Positions 1-11,313 of a DNA stretch of 64,000 nucleotides are shown here, one piece after another. Where the stretch lies: assembly GCA_963680875.1 (NCBI GenBank), contig OY804586.1, forward strand, positions 56,640,203-56,704,202. The letters run 5' to 3'. The DNA comes from Bathymodiolus brooksi. Its lineage: Eukaryota > Mollusca > Bivalvia > Mytilida > Modiolidae. How positions within the stretch are numbered: position 1 is the stretch's first letter; each line of letters starts with the position of its first letter. Under the pieces are notes generated by a model. That model did not search any database and was not told where the DNA came from. It saw only the letters and a list, made by a program, of their open reading frames with translations. The translations under genes were made by a program, and so were the position numbers.

Positions 1-12
1 ACATGACCTAGT

Positions 13-400
13 GTAGTGCAACAAATCTATATTATTTTAAATTCCATTGAAACAAACATCATAACAAACACCACAGTTCATTTCTTGAAAAGGAAAAGAA
101 ATCTAAAACTAACTCTTTAGCAAAACATATTAGGAAAAGATGAAATTAATAAATGGAAGAGGGACCATCCTGGCCGTGATCGTATGGTAGTTGGATATAC
201 AACTACCTATGCAATCGGTGCCTATCACCATTGATGTCATGGGTTTGAATCCCACTCAGGTCAAGGTGTACAACATTAAGTGCTAAAGTTTGTCAGTGAC
301 TTGTGGCAGGTCGGTGGTTTTCTCAGGGTTTCTCCGGTTTCCTCCACCAATAAAACTCACCGCCACGATATAACTGAAATATTGATGAAAATCACTTTCA
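13..400 (+). repeat. tRNA-derived SINE with shared upstream flank, copy 1
   Basis: The right half reads like a tRNA-derived SINE: an A-box-like stretch near 170-194, a B-box-like GGGTTTGAATCCC near 240-252, then a body ending in a 3' region with TTTCCTCCACCAATAAAACT near 338-357 and ATATAACTGAAATATTG near 369-385. The whole block from about 13 matches 8220-8605 with few differences, including about 150 bp upstream of the SINE head. The duplicated unit is therefore larger than the SINE. Seen directly; the SINE class is inferred from the box and tail layout. Confidence 0.7.
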
Positions 401-779
401 AAATACTTAACGGATACGATAGATTTCAATAAACACGTGCACGATATCGACGGTTTCATAAATGACAAGTCAAGAACCAGTTTGTTGACTGCAAATTTTC
501 AGACAGAAGCATGTAAAATTAAACTTTGACAAAACTTTTGGCGTAGTAACAGTTTAATGACTTAAATTAGGCTAACACTCGGGATTAAAACCATTCGTCA
601 CCTCTCTAACACAATTCAATTTTTGGTCGCACATGTGATTTTTTACTCGCCTTGGGCGACTGGGCCAGAACTAATTTTCATCCCGGTCTAGAATCATAAA
701 AGTTGGTTCGCTGAGTACTCAGAGCAAATGTCCTGTCTTTTAATCAACATGTCTTCACTATTCACACTAATATAGAGAT

Positions 780-970
780 TAGTGAGGGTAGTAAAGATAT
801 GTTGTCCAAAAGAGAAGTGCATGCGCCTTAGCAGCCAAAATTAAACTTTCTTAAAGCATTATTTTATAGACACAAGGATTCCTTATGTTGATCAAGAACA
901 CAAGTGCCTGTTGCTTAGCAGCCAAAACTAAAATGTTTCTAAAGCTTTGTTTTATCAACACAATGAGTCC
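780..970. repeat. two diverged copies of a ~60 bp repeat
   Basis: Two segments (about 812-872 and 906-966) share the core TTAGCAGCCAAAA followed by TAAA..TTTCT.AAAGC and a following TTTTAT..ACACAA. They are direct copies about 93 bp apart. The rest of 475-1390 shows no gene, only AT-rich sequence. Confidence 0.45.
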
Positions 971-1551
971 ATACCCCCAGTTGATAGCACGCTGGTACTG
1001 ACACACCGGTTGTGTGCTTGATATTTGTTCAAACTCGATTATGGCCAAAATACGCTTTACATTCAGCTACATTAAATATATATTATTATATCAATCAATT
1101 ATGGAGAAGTAACCATGGTTATAAATGATATATTTGAAGTACTCAGAATAAGAAAAGTTATTGAATTATTACAATATTTCTTAATTACACTTCATACGTT
1201 ATTGGTAACTTTGATACATTAACATATTGATAAATAAACAAATCTATGAAATATAGACATATCTCTGGTTGTCAAGTCATTTCATAATTGTTGTGTCACG
1301 AGTCTTTTACTTCACAGTGTACAAAATATACTTTAATTTTGACTGTTATTATGTTTTTGTACAATAATACCCCAGCAATGCTTTTAAAAAGTGAGTGATT
1401 GAATGTTTTTTAACGCCAACCCAGCAAATTTCCAGCTATATCATGGCGAGAACAAGTTAATTTTCAATGAAATGATGATGAGGCAAGCTTTGTACTAGAC
1501 CAACAGGCTTAGTTGGATTTTAATAGTGCTAGCTCACTGAAGCAACAGGAA

Positions 1552-1716
1552 TCAGATAGACATGTCGCCATACTCGGACACATTATCCCGACTTTGAGCC
1601 AACCAGTCTTTGCTCTTTCTCTTTAATGCTGCGTGCATAGTGGAGAAACAACAAATACCAATTTCATAGTCTTTGATTTGACCCGATCGACCATTACACC
1701 ACCGATGCGGTTGCAA
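1552..1716 (-). repeat. SINE type 2 (agaaagagcaaagactgg family), minus strand
   Basis: Read on the minus strand this gives GGTCGATCGGGTCAAATCAA, then AGACTATGAAATTGGTATTT, then GCACGCAGCATTAAAG, AGAAAGAGCAAAGACTGG and a terminal GTGTCCGAGTATGGCGACAT. The 3' half recurs at 32990-33060 and the 5' half at 38228-38325, also on the minus strand. A tRNA-like head with the shared B-box region is best preserved in the 38 kb copy. Family assignment to a mollusc tRNA-SINE is inference from these modules. Confidence 0.6.
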
Positions 1717-1779
1717 TTGTAAATGCGGCATATAAAGTAAATATTGTCTAAATATCACATCAATTACAGTATTTACAGA

Positions 1780-1940
1780 TCCCTGCAAGTGTATCAACGA
1801 TCAAACACTCAGGTCGGACACAGAGTTTTTTCGTTCTTCACTCTTAAAATTGTCCGACAAATGTCCGACCAAATTGTCCGACAAATGTCCGACCAAATCC
1901 TCCCAGCTCGGAGTGAGAGTCTCCACTCTCAGATAGTTAA
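1780..1940. repeat. GTCCGAC-motif module, inverted relative of 4900-5060
   Basis: It contains AAGTGTATCAACGATC followed by a CAGGTCGGAC box and a doubled AAATTGTCCGACAAATGTCC block, and ends near CTCTCACTCC-like sequence at 1908-1932. The reverse complement of 5000-5060 carries the same AAGTGTATCAACGATC and CAGGTCCGAC order. The segment therefore faces the module at 4900-5060 as an inverted copy. No reading frame here looks genuine. Confidence 0.55.
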
Positions 1941-2209
1941 ACTGTAAACAGGAAACGTCCCCAAATTCTGCTAACCAATAAATTTGTGCATAAAGAAACA
2001 TGCGTACCTTAGTAAAGCTGAAGTAAATGAGTGATATACAGTAGTACGGAAAGTATAGATATGTTAACGCTGTCACGGGCGATATATACAATAATATCCA
2101 TGAATAAAATGTATTAACATGCAGTACCCATGTTTTAAGTGCACTAGAAGTGAATATTAATATGTCCCTATGTACTCGCGACAATCGATGCCAAGGCCCT
2201 TTCACTTGC

Positions 2210-3695
2210 TGCAGACAGTTGCCGGTTTACGATATCGGGTGCGTTTGCTCTTTTACGTGTTTGCCAAATGTAGGGCGAACGAACCCGGGTAAATAATTCT
2301 AATTTATACATTTATTTCTTTAAAGGCAAATTTGGATTAAAATTATTTAGTAAAATTTAAGTTTTATTTTGTTCATGGCGAATGGGTCATAAGTCCGTAA
2401 ATCCCGTTTTTTTTTTTTTTGAAAATTGGCAGTCTGTGGAGTCCTGATATAGGTGAAATAATATTTTATTAGTGTATTCTACGTTTTTTTTTTACAGTTT
2501 ACCTGTCAAAACATCACCCATCTCAGGATGTTGTCGCATGGTGCATTCATGATATACAAATACACCTATCACAGGTGTGAAAAAAAACCTTGCTCAAGAC
2601 TCTTTTTACTAAGACTTATAAACATAGATAACTATTCTGCATTTTCGATTTTCAAGCCGTCTTCCAATTTATTTGTACTTAAAAATTAAATTTATATCTT
2701 TTTTCTTATATATGTGTATAAATATCTTAATAAAATAAATACATTTACGGTGAGAAATTATTATACGTCATGATATCGTTATTTAGGTAAATACTTATTA
2801 GACAGATTTTTTTTAAAACCATTTTTGTCTTTTTAATTGATAACTGACCCAAGCTAAATAAATGAAATGTGACTTAATGTGTTAATTATATAAATCCTTG
2901 CCTTCTATAAATTTTAATTTCTTATCTAATTCTTATTCTTATTTAACAATATGGTCAGGTTGTTATTTTCATTGAATGGCTTCACAGTAGGGGCTCTTCC
3001 TGTATATTGGTTACATCCTGTATATTACAACTGACTGCTAATGCATGACAAACAATTTTAATCAGCCATCATTATCATGAAATACATTTTTTAATCTTTA
3101 TTTCGATGATGGCACCTAATTCCCATCACCTAATCCAAATTAGTATAGTAGAGGAGTACCGTATTTTTCGGAAGATAAATCTAGATAAAATTGACGATTT
3201 TGTTCTCAGTACAAAATAATGTATACCTTTATTTTGCTGTAGGTTTATTTCTGAATAAGAAGACTCGTATCATCGATGTTCTTGGTGTTATTTTTTTTTC
3301 CAATAAAGCAATAAAAGTATACTAACAGGGGGTGCAATTCTGGGGATAAAATATTCAACATTCGAAAAAATCAATATTCAATGATTGAAGTGTTATCGAA
3401 AATCAGTTCAATATTGTATTTTATAATAAAAATATATACTATAAAAAATGTATCTTGTTGAACAAAATCACAGGGTGGATCGATTTACAATATAAAATTA
3501 TTATCACAAAATATCTAAATATAGCTATAGCTTTCCATCAAACACGAGCATACGCACGTGATTGTAGTTAAAAATGGCGGTTGCAATACATCTCACAGTG
3601 AACGTGTAGAACAAGCTTTTTATACTAAATATACTGGAAAATAATTTATATCAATTTCGTTACTTAATCGATATTTTATTGCAATAATTTATATG
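2210..3695. other. AT-rich stretch without recognisable gene
   Basis: Very AT-rich with several poly-T runs (for example 2407-2420). No long reading frame, splice-flanked exon, inverted repeat pair or named repeat is visible. A short fragment near 3700-3740 resembles the 3' end of the SINE family (CAACAATATTTCAGTTATAT). Confidence 0.5.
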
Positions 3696-3744
3696 AGGCT
3701 ATGGGTGTTTAAACGTCACTTTTCAACAATATTTCAGTTATATA

Positions 3745-3992
3745 TTGACCTTTGAGCTACCTTTACTGGCGCGAATATGGTGCAAGGTAGAAATACACTA
3801 GGGTATTTACGTAACCGGACATTCTACATACCGGAAAGAAAGTACGCTTACAAATATGCATCAATCACAAAATGTTTGACATGTTCACCTCGAGAAATGT
3901 AAAAAAAATCTTTAAATATCCACTCTCACGTCCGACCAAATAGTCGGACTTAGAGAGTGTTGACTCTCAAATTAAATTTACTTCAATGATGG
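3745..3992 (+). repeat. direct repeat, copy A, ending in GTCCGAC hairpin
   Basis: This block starts TGACCTTTGAGCTACC and runs through GGCGCGAATATGGTGCAAGG, ACACTAGGGTATTTACG and CACCTCGAGAAATGT. It ends in a short hairpin, GTCCGAC-CAAATA-GTCGGAC, followed by TTAGAGAGTGTTGA. The same order occurs at 4715-4993 with small insertions. It is a duplicated repeat module, not coding. Confidence 0.7.
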
Positions 3993-4714
3993 CAAATGTA
4001 CATACAAACAAATAGTAATAAAAAACAACAACATTAAATAGAATTAATTATAATTGTTCTCCCACTGGCACCTGGAAATTTGTGTCAACAAGATGTTCCT
4101 TCCATTATTGACACCTGTAACCTGAGCTAATTAAGTCATATCAAGCTGGCTGTAATACCTAGTCCAATACACATATTGCCGTCACAGATGAACAAGTATA
4201 GGGACTTGAAATATTTGTAAACGGAATATTGTGTAACTTTAGCCAGTGATTTTTGCATCCTTTATTTCACCTTTATATGGATATCACACTCCGAAAGAAT
4301 TATTTCTTGTTCAATCATGTACACAGCCGTACCGGCATCACTGACTGTTTTAAGTGACAACAGATTTTTTTTTTTTAAATCGTCAGTGATTTCTCCAAAC
4401 AAACAAAGTCAAAACGCAAACTTAAGTCAAGTTTTTACTCAAATTTAATTTGGTTTGTAAAGAAAACTTTTTTCGAGAAATCCAAGCCAGGCTGGACTCG
4501 GCGTATATAATTTTAAAGTTTAGATTTCGGAAAAGTTACGATATTTCTAGCATTCCGATTGTAATCGTAAAATTTAAATGTACTAGAAAGATCTATTAAA
4601 ATTAAAACAGATTAAAGAAACACAAACGGTGTAACTCGAAATTATTGTACAATTCTTTGATTATGAGGTGCTCCTATGCATCGAATGACTGTTGTGCCCG
4701 AGCGTGATAAATAT

Positions 4715-5062
4715 TGACCTTGGAGCTACCTTTCCTGGCGCGAATATGGTGCAAGGTAAAAATACACTAGGGTATTTACGTACCCGCACATTCTACACAC
4801 CGGAAAGAAAGTACGCTTACGAATACGCAGCTTACAAATACGCATCGATCACAAAATGTTTGACATATTCACCTCGAGAAATGTAAAAAAAAATCTTTTA
4901 AATCCACTCTCACGTCCGACCAAAATGTCCGACCAAGACCAAAATGTCGAGTCCAACCAAATAGTCGGACTTAGAGAGTGTTGAATCTCAAATTTGTCGG
5001 ACATTTTGGGAGGAATATGTCGGACCTGAGAATATGATCGTTGATACACTTGGAGTGTACTG
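4715..5062 (+). repeat. direct repeat, copy B, plus inverted GTCGGAC module
   Basis: The second copy of the block at 3745-3992 has an extra CGCAGCTTACAAATA-like insertion near 4826 and extra AAATGTCCGACCAAGACC units near 4921-4956. It extends further right through TTTGTCGGACATTTTGGGAG and GTCGGACCTGAGA to GATCGTTGATACACTTGG. That last part is the reverse complement of 1780-1825. The interval 3993-4714 between the copies holds no recognisable gene. Confidence 0.7.
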
Positions 5063-5433
5063 TATAAACACAATCTGTGTTTTAAATCAATGAAAACATT
5101 AAAGGGTAAAATGACCATGTTCCTTTCTAATTTAAGTTACACTGGCCATTTGGATGAAAGGTGGATTATATAATTAATTTGGCCTAATGGTTTCCAAATC
5201 GAAGACTAAAATGACTGATGATTGAAAAAGGGACACATGGCCATTGGTCATGTGAGCTAAAATATGTAGCTAAACATTTCAATGTCTAACAAACATAAAC
5301 CCACAATAAAGTACAGCAGCAGAATCGCATTAACTTGATACTGTGTATAGTGTGTATATAATATTTAAAATGTGTATATTGGATGGTCAGTTTTCCTAAT
5401 GCTTTGTTGTTTTTTTCTGTAGGAGCATTCAAT

Positions 5434-5579
5434 CTATTTAAAATTAGGATTGGTCTGTCGATCCAAAATATTTACTTGACAGAAGCAATCAGTTTGGACC
5501 TGACCTAGATAGGTTTTACCTTGTTGATTCTTCATTTCGATGTCCGAATTACACAAATCTTTCTTTTCCTCGTCAGTAC
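5434..5579 (-). CDS. candidate cytoplasmic-tail exon of a minus-strand receptor gene
   Basis: On the minus strand a pyrimidine-rich acceptor (TTTTCTTCTTCCAG) is followed by an open frame that begins G|GTACTGACG, phase 1, and runs to a TAG at 5434-5436. The peptide starts TDEEKKDLCNSDIEMKNQQG and continues KTYLGQVQTDCFCQVNILD. It is polar and charged with no membrane segment, as expected of a cytoplasmic tail. An alternative end is a GTAAAT donor at 5475, which would make a 104-nt internal exon. The phase fits a preceding 30-nt exon at 7665-7694. No domain is recognised. Linking it to the Ig exons at 41-45 kb is inference from strand and phase only. Confidence 0.35.
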
Positions 5580-6179
5580 CTGGAAGAAGAAAACATATAA
5601 GATATATAATGTTTATCAAGATTCATCGTTAATTAAGAAATTAGTTGAACACGACATACAAGATTAACCAGAGGCCCACATGAGCCTGTATCGGCCAACT
5701 GATTATTCATTCAGTTTGTTTTCAATCCAGTCGACATATTATTTGAAAACATTAATAAATGAAATAAAACTTTAAAAGCTCGGACGTTTGATTTGGTCCC
5801 TTTTGGAACTTCATATCTTTTAAACAGTAAGAGCTACAAGAAATCTGTTGGAACGCTCTAGACATGACTGCATGCATGCACAGTGGCCTCCTTTGGTCCT
5901 CTGATCTCCTTTATCTCGGAAACCATATAAGCTAGTTCACATGTTTTTAAATACCAAGACAGAAAATTATATAAGGAATGCACTGAAAAAAAGGAGACTT
6001 TTTGGAAAGATTGAATTTCGGTCCAATTTCGACCCCTTGTATCTTGGGAACAGTAACAGCCAGACAAAATGATTTGCATATTACATTCAGAGACTTAAAT
6101 GAGGAATATAAAGAAGAAAGCATTCATCAACATTGTATGAACTAGGGGCTCCCAGGAGCCTGTAATCACTCACCTGGTT

Positions 6180-7016
6180 TTCAATTTTACATCTACAGTT
6201 AATAGAAAATGGGGGTGTTACACATAATTTGGAAAGTGGGCCACCCAAAGACCATTTCAGCTCAAATTTCTGAGCAAAAGATTTAGATGTGATTTTTATC
6301 TCATAATATTCCTAAATGGAATAAACTGTCTGAAAAAATCTCACAGAAAAACCCAGAAAATATGTTAAACTACTCATTGCCATGTAGCTGCAGTTATAAT
6401 TTAAGCTCATTTTGATTAATACTAAAGCAGCAATGGACAATTGAAGAAATTTCTATTTTTAGTAACAGCAGCCATCTTGAATGGAGGGTGGGGCTGTCAG
6501 ACACATTTTTGAAAGGGACCCACCCAGGGACCATCCCTGCCAGGTTTGGTTTAATTTGGTTCAGCGGTTTCAGAGGAGACGATTTAAATGTGATCTTTTA
6601 TCAAAATATGCCTAATTTGCATAATCGGTAAATATCGGTGAAAGAAAAATTCCTAAATGGAATAAACTGTCTGAAAAAATCTCACAGAAAAACCCGGAAT
6701 ATATATTAAACTACTCCTTGCCATGTAGCTGCAGTTAAAATTTGAGCTCATTTTGACTTATACTAAAGCAGCAATCAACAATTAAAATTTCACCCCCCAT
6801 TTTTTCTATTTTTAGTTTGGTGGCCATCTTGGTTGGAAGTCGGGAACACCGGACAGAATTTTGGAAGGGGACCATCCAAGGACCATTCCACCAAAGTTTG
6901 GTTCAAATTGGCCCAGTGGCTTCTGAGGAGTTGATTAAAATGTGAAAAGTTAACGGACGAACGGACGGACAACAGACGACCAGTGGTGACAATAGCTCAC
7001 CTGACCGTGATCTAAA
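6180..7016 (+). repeat. stem-loop-tailed dispersed repeat, three imperfect internal units
   Basis: Imperfect copies of a unit recur at about 6180-6480, 6480-6780 and 6790-7016. Each carries a GGGACCATCC-like box, a TTTGGTT(C/T)AAATTGG-like box, a TTTCAGAGGAG or TTCTGAGGAG box and a GATTAAAATGTGA-like box. The last unit ends ACGGACGAACGGACGGAC, then GTGACAATAGCTCACCTGAC. The layout is the same as in the repeats at 24060-24440 and 29600-30345. This resembles the dispersed repeats of bivalve genomes; the superfamily is not determined here. Confidence 0.6.
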
Positions 7017-7194
7017 AATTATAATGTCCAAGTCCATCGAATAATGATATATGATAGAAAATAATTCCTATTTAAATAAAAAATAATATCTGGCATAACT
7101 TATTCAGCAGTTTATGAAAAGTTTCATTAAAATGTATATATTTGATAGGATTTCAAGAATTACTAAATCTTTGAGGTGCCTTTCACAGGAGAAG

Positions 7195-7575
7195 TAGACA
7201 TATCAATAGTTAATATAGCTTTAATGGCGGGGTCCTTGTTGCTCATGTGTTTAGTTTTTTGTGTTCTCCTATTATGTGTCTTGACTTTCTTAACTCTGCG
7301 TTGTGATGTCCGTTACAATTTCCGCATAATAACGATGTTCGGTTCGTCTTTACCACCAGTTGTTTGTAGGAGGTTTCATGTCTAATTTACGTTATTTATG
7401 TTTGCTTAGGCATAGTAGTGTCCAACACATATTGTTTTGTGTGTTTGTTTTGTTTGTCATCGTCCTGTGTCTTGTGTACCTAGTGTTGCCAGTTTCTCTG
7501 GATGGTTCATTCGTGATTGCCTCTTCGGTTTTCTCTAACATTTATTTACTTAATTCTCTGTTCATATTGATTAGC
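7195..7575 (-). repeat. dispersed repeat (acacaagacacaagac family), minus strand
   Basis: The reverse complement of 7436-7515 closely matches 27891-27975: both contain a TTTGTTTTGTTTGTC.TCGTC core, then TGTGTCTTGTGTACC and GTTGCCAGTTTCT. The 5' part (GGGGTCCTTGTTGCTCATGT) fits the end of related copies at 9250-9300 and 10520-10600. Short reading frames in it are by-products. Confidence 0.55.
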
Positions 7576-7664
7576 CATGGTTAGGAGAAGCAATATGATA
7601 ATATTTGTAGTATATTTCATCATTTCAAATCTATCTAACCATAAATCCTAATATGGATAAATAC

Positions 7665-7694
7665 CTGGTTGTTTCTGTCTTTTCTTTTTAATTC
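7665..7694 (-). CDS. candidate 30-nt basic exon of the receptor gene
   Basis: On the minus strand the acceptor ACATTTTCAG precedes GAATTAAAAAGAAAAGACAG and a CCAG|GTATTT donor. Read in phase 1 it gives IKKKRQKQP, the basic stretch expected just inside a membrane, and it joins the exon at 5579 with a shared glycine codon. The candidate transmembrane exon at 8947-9018 ends in phase 2, however, so a small unseen exon or a different splice is required between them. Weak without transcript support. Confidence 0.22.
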
Positions 7695-8219
7695 CTGAAA
7701 ATGTAAGTTAATAAGATTACAAAATGTTTACCTTTATTACGGACGAGCAATATTTACATTCTGAAGCACCCTAATAAAAAATAAGATGCTTTTGGGGTGT
7801 ATTTTTATTGGCAATACCATAACATTCCGAAAGGGATCATATTAGGGGTAATATTTCCAAACAACCAATCAGTGAATTTCCTCCCAAATGTTGAGGTATT
7901 AAAATCCAATGAAAAGAATGTAGTCGATGCTTTGTCGATTTGTCTGTTGACATGTTGTTTCCAAAGCAAAATTAAGTAATCTAAATCGTTTTTAAAAATA
8001 GTAGGTTATATTATTCGCTTTGCTTACTGCAAAATCGAGCACACTCTGATAGCTATTGTCTGATTGGACAATATACATTGCTATATTGCATATAATTGGA
8101 CGGTAGAAGATGAATGAAAGGTTATATGACATGACCTGATACCAGATTTTGTTAGGTGACCAAAAACTAAAGAAAATAATTTATTATAATTCCACTGATC
8201 TTTATTGGTCACAAATTGT

Positions 8220-8630
8220 ATAGTGAAACAAATCTGTATTATTTTAAATTCCATTGAAACAAACATCATAACAAACACCACAGTTCATTTCTTGAAAAGG
8301 AAAAGAAATCTAAAACTAAAGTTTTAGCAAAACATATTAGGTAAAGATTGAAATTAATAAATGGAAGAGGGACCGTCGTGGCCTTGATCGTATGGTAGTT
8401 GGATTTACAACTACCTATGTAATCGGTGCCTATCACCATTGATGTTGTCGGTTCGAATCCCACTCATGGCAAGGTGTACAACATTAAGTGCTAAAGTTTG
8501 TCAGTGACTTGTGGCAGGTCAGTGGTTTTCCCCGGGTATCTCCAGTTTCCTCCACCAATAAAACTGACCACCACGATATAACTGAAATATTGTTGAAAGT
8601 GGCATTAAACACCATAAAACCAAACCAAAT
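8220..8630 (+). repeat. tRNA-derived SINE with shared flank, copy 2
   Basis: This is the better-preserved copy of the block at 13-400. It has an A-box-like TGGCCTTGATCGTATGGTAG near 8379-8398, a B box GGTTCGAATCC at 8450-8460, a body with TTTCCTCCACCAATAAAACT and the 3' end GGCATTAAACACCATAAAAC. The upstream 150 bp are also shared with copy 1. Seen directly; polymerase III promoter function is inferred from the boxes. Confidence 0.75.
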
Positions 8631-8946
8631 AAATGGAAGGGAGAAAAATGACGAAACAAAACAAATATCATGGTAAAACCATAGAGATAGGAAGGTTAAC
8701 TGTCATATAATAAGAACAATTAATTTATTATAATTTCAAAATCATTCAGAAAAGTTTTTTTTTTTTTCAATCAACTGAGCAGTTCAGATTTTTTCCTCTC
8801 GAATATTGCCTGTGACATAGAAACAGTTAGGTCATATAATAGCTATATCTATATCTTTAGAACCCCTGTAAACTCCTGGATTTGTCATTAATTGATGTAA
8901 CTTTATAAATAAGTAAGGAACACAGACTCTGATTTACTCTACTTAC

Positions 8947-9018
8947 GTGATATGTCTACACATGTGTATACACAATCCTATCATAAATCCTACCATTATG
9001 ACTGCAATAGGCACAACA
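8947..9018 (-). CDS. candidate transmembrane exon of the receptor gene
   Basis: On the minus strand an acceptor (ACATTTCAG) and a strong donor (CAC|GTAAGT) enclose 72 nt. Only one of three frames is open throughout, and it encodes a single hydrophobic segment, VVPIAVIMVGFMIGLC, followed by IHMCRHI: a membrane helix then basic residues. Phase is 2 in and 2 out. The exon lies on the same strand as the Ig exons at 41-45 kb and the tail exons at 5.4-7.7 kb. Joining them would need at least one unseen exon on each side, because the Ig exon ends in phase 1 and the next candidate exon starts in phase 1. Confidence 0.35.
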
Positions 9019-9089
9019 CTGAAATGTATGGTATTTAAACAAAAAATTAACATCTGTTTAGATAATTATTATATATTATACATGTACTG

Positions 9090-9310
9090 ATTAAAAAGAG
9101 TTTGAAGATACCAAAAGGGGAAATCAGACACCATAATCGAAGAAGGACAGACAATATAATGACAAAAAGTAAGAAGACAGACAAAACAATGGTAGATGAA
9201 ATACTACACAGAAAACTGAAGATTGGACAACCCAAAGCCCACTGAAAATTCCAGATAGGAAAAAGAATTTCCTGCTCCCCTAGTGGGCACCTGTTGTGTT
9301 ACTGTTAAAT
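9090..9310 (+). repeat. dispersed repeat, degenerate copy
   Basis: It contains GAAGAAGGACAGACAATATA, GACAAAACAATGG, ACTGAAGATTGGACAACCC and TTTCCTGCTCCCCTAGTGG before CACCTGTTGTGTTACTG. The order matches 10370-10605. Remnants also occur at 9465-9580 (AAAACTGGGACGAACTCAGG). No coding potential is seen. Confidence 0.5.
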
Positions 9311-10029
9311 GACAGGACTATAATCTTATATGGAAATCGTCTTGAATTTGAATCCCCTACAAAATGGGAGTCAAGACGAATCGAACATCGTATTTACGCA
9401 GAAATCGTAGCGGGCACCACAACACGAAACTAAAAACGTGAAAACATGTCATTGAACAAAATGAACAAGAAAACTCTTACTAAAAACTGGGACGAACTCA
9501 GGTGTCCTGAATAAGTAAGCGATTTAAATTCTGCGTCATTTGTAGCTCCAGCTGTTGTGCTACCTATGTTTAATATTCGACGATAATGACATGAACGAGG
9601 AAAGGACGGGATTGTGACTACGAAACATAACCATGATCATCTGTGACATGGACATTTGGTAACGGTTAAGCACAATATGATAGCTACAGTCTCAACCTTT
9701 GAAGTGATGACTTCAATTTCAACCCTCTATTAAGGAAATTTAATATGATTACAAACTGAGAGATATATACTACACATATACAGGTGCTGCTGGAATAATA
9801 CTACATATAAACAGATTGTTCACAATGGGAAAATTGAAATCAATTCTTTTGTCGTAAATTATCGTTCTTATCCGGTCCTCATTTGCAATGCCTATGTGTA
9901 AGTCAATGTATCATTCAAGCAGACATGGCTTTTTATCAGAATCTGAGAGGTTTTTTTAAAATAAAATAAGACATGCCCTTTCCTAAAACAAGATATTTTA
10001 TTATATGAAACATAGTCGAATTAATTCTT

Positions 10030-10255
10030 TTAATCTGTCTTTTAGTGTAGAGTTGGGAAATGTTATGAGTTCAATCCCCATCCATAGAAAGGGGTACTGG
10101 ATACAATGTTATGTATACCCCTTAACTTAACGATTACCCCTTTGATACATGTATCGTCAAACTTTTCCTGTCAATTAATTTAAGAACGTCAGTGGTTTTC
10201 TCCTGCTACTCCAGTTTCTCCCATCCATAAAACGGCCTGCCACCACCAAACTAAT
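10030..10255 (+). repeat. degenerate SINE-like repeat
   Basis: A weak B-box-like GAGTTCAATCCCCATCC at 10069-10085 is followed by a body with GTCAGTGGTTTTCTCC and CTCCAGTTTCTCCCATCCAT, then AAAACGGCCTGCCACCACCA. These match, with many changes, the SINE copies at 240-360 and 8450-8570. Confidence 0.4.
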
Positions 10256-10369
10256 AGGAGCGTGATCAGACGTGGACTACCGACTATGGAATAACAAATG
10301 AATTTTTATTATATTCAAGCAAAATCACATTTAATAATCAAAATAAGGCCAAATAATGAATGTATTATG

Positions 10370-10605
10370 CTTTTCATTTAAAAGTAAAAACAAAGGGTTA
10401 AGCAGTAAGTCGAAGAAGGACTATTCAATGGGCAAAAGAAAAGGGACAACAGGACAAACAATGATTTACAAAAACAAACTACACAAACTACAGAGAAAAC
10501 TCAAGACTGAGAAACAAGAACTAAAAATCCGGGGTGAACTCAGCTGCATCAGAAGGGCTAAACAGTTCCTGCTCTACTAGTGACACCCAAGACTAGTAAT
10601 GTCAG
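10370..10605 (+). repeat. dispersed repeat copy (acacaagac family relative)
   Basis: It reads through AGTCGAAGAAGGACTATTC, GGACAACAGGACAAACAATG, ACTCAAGACTGAGAAACAAG, GGGGTGAACTCAGCTGC and TTCCTGCTCTACTAGTG. A 74-residue open frame here is lysine-rich and spans the repeat; it is not a credible protein. The stretch 10606-11310 that follows shows no gene or repeat I can name. Confidence 0.5.
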
Positions 10606-11313
10606 CCAGTTTAACATAAATAGTATGCCAACTAAACCAAGAGCTATCATTCTTAACATGTGTATCTGTTAGATGGCCAAAGAGAGGTTATGTTTACAAA
10701 TCAAAATGCATTTTTGCTTGGAAAGTTTGATTCAAATACGAGAATTGACACCAGAAGCATTTAAGAAATTTAAATGTGAATTGATTTTCGTGTAAAATGG
10801 ACTAATATACTAGACAGATATTATAATGATATATTTGCAGTATCTTTCTTTTCTGATCAGTTTTTAACTAAGTAGAGAACAGTTCAATTGGTGCCAAAAT
10901 GGTTTTAAGATCTTAGAGAATATTAATGTATCATTAACTATGTCCAGATATGACAGTCATCTTGTAAATAGCCATCTACATGTAATAACCATACATATGT
11001 AATTAAGATTCATCTTTTTTGTATTTAATAAGAAGACATTTTTACCATGTTCACCTATGTTCTGCGGTGGAAGTCATCTTAGATTTCTAATCCACACCTC
11101 CAATAAAAAGCTAAAAAGAATATTCAAGACCACCCAAATATCATCTAAGTGTCGTTTGGGTTTACTCAGCTTTGTAGTTTCAAATTAGACATACACTAGG
11201 GACATCAAAATCCTAATTTCCTTGGTTGTATATTAATTTCCGTCAGGAAGTACTAATTATTCATACTTTTCGGCGGAGATTCAATGTGAAATGTAGGGAT
11301 TAATACACAATAA

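Noticed and set aside
1801..2205. 134-codon minus-strand frame with repeated VGHLSDN
   Set aside because: The repeats are the GTCCGAC motif module read through; the rest is low-complexity hydrophobic sequence.
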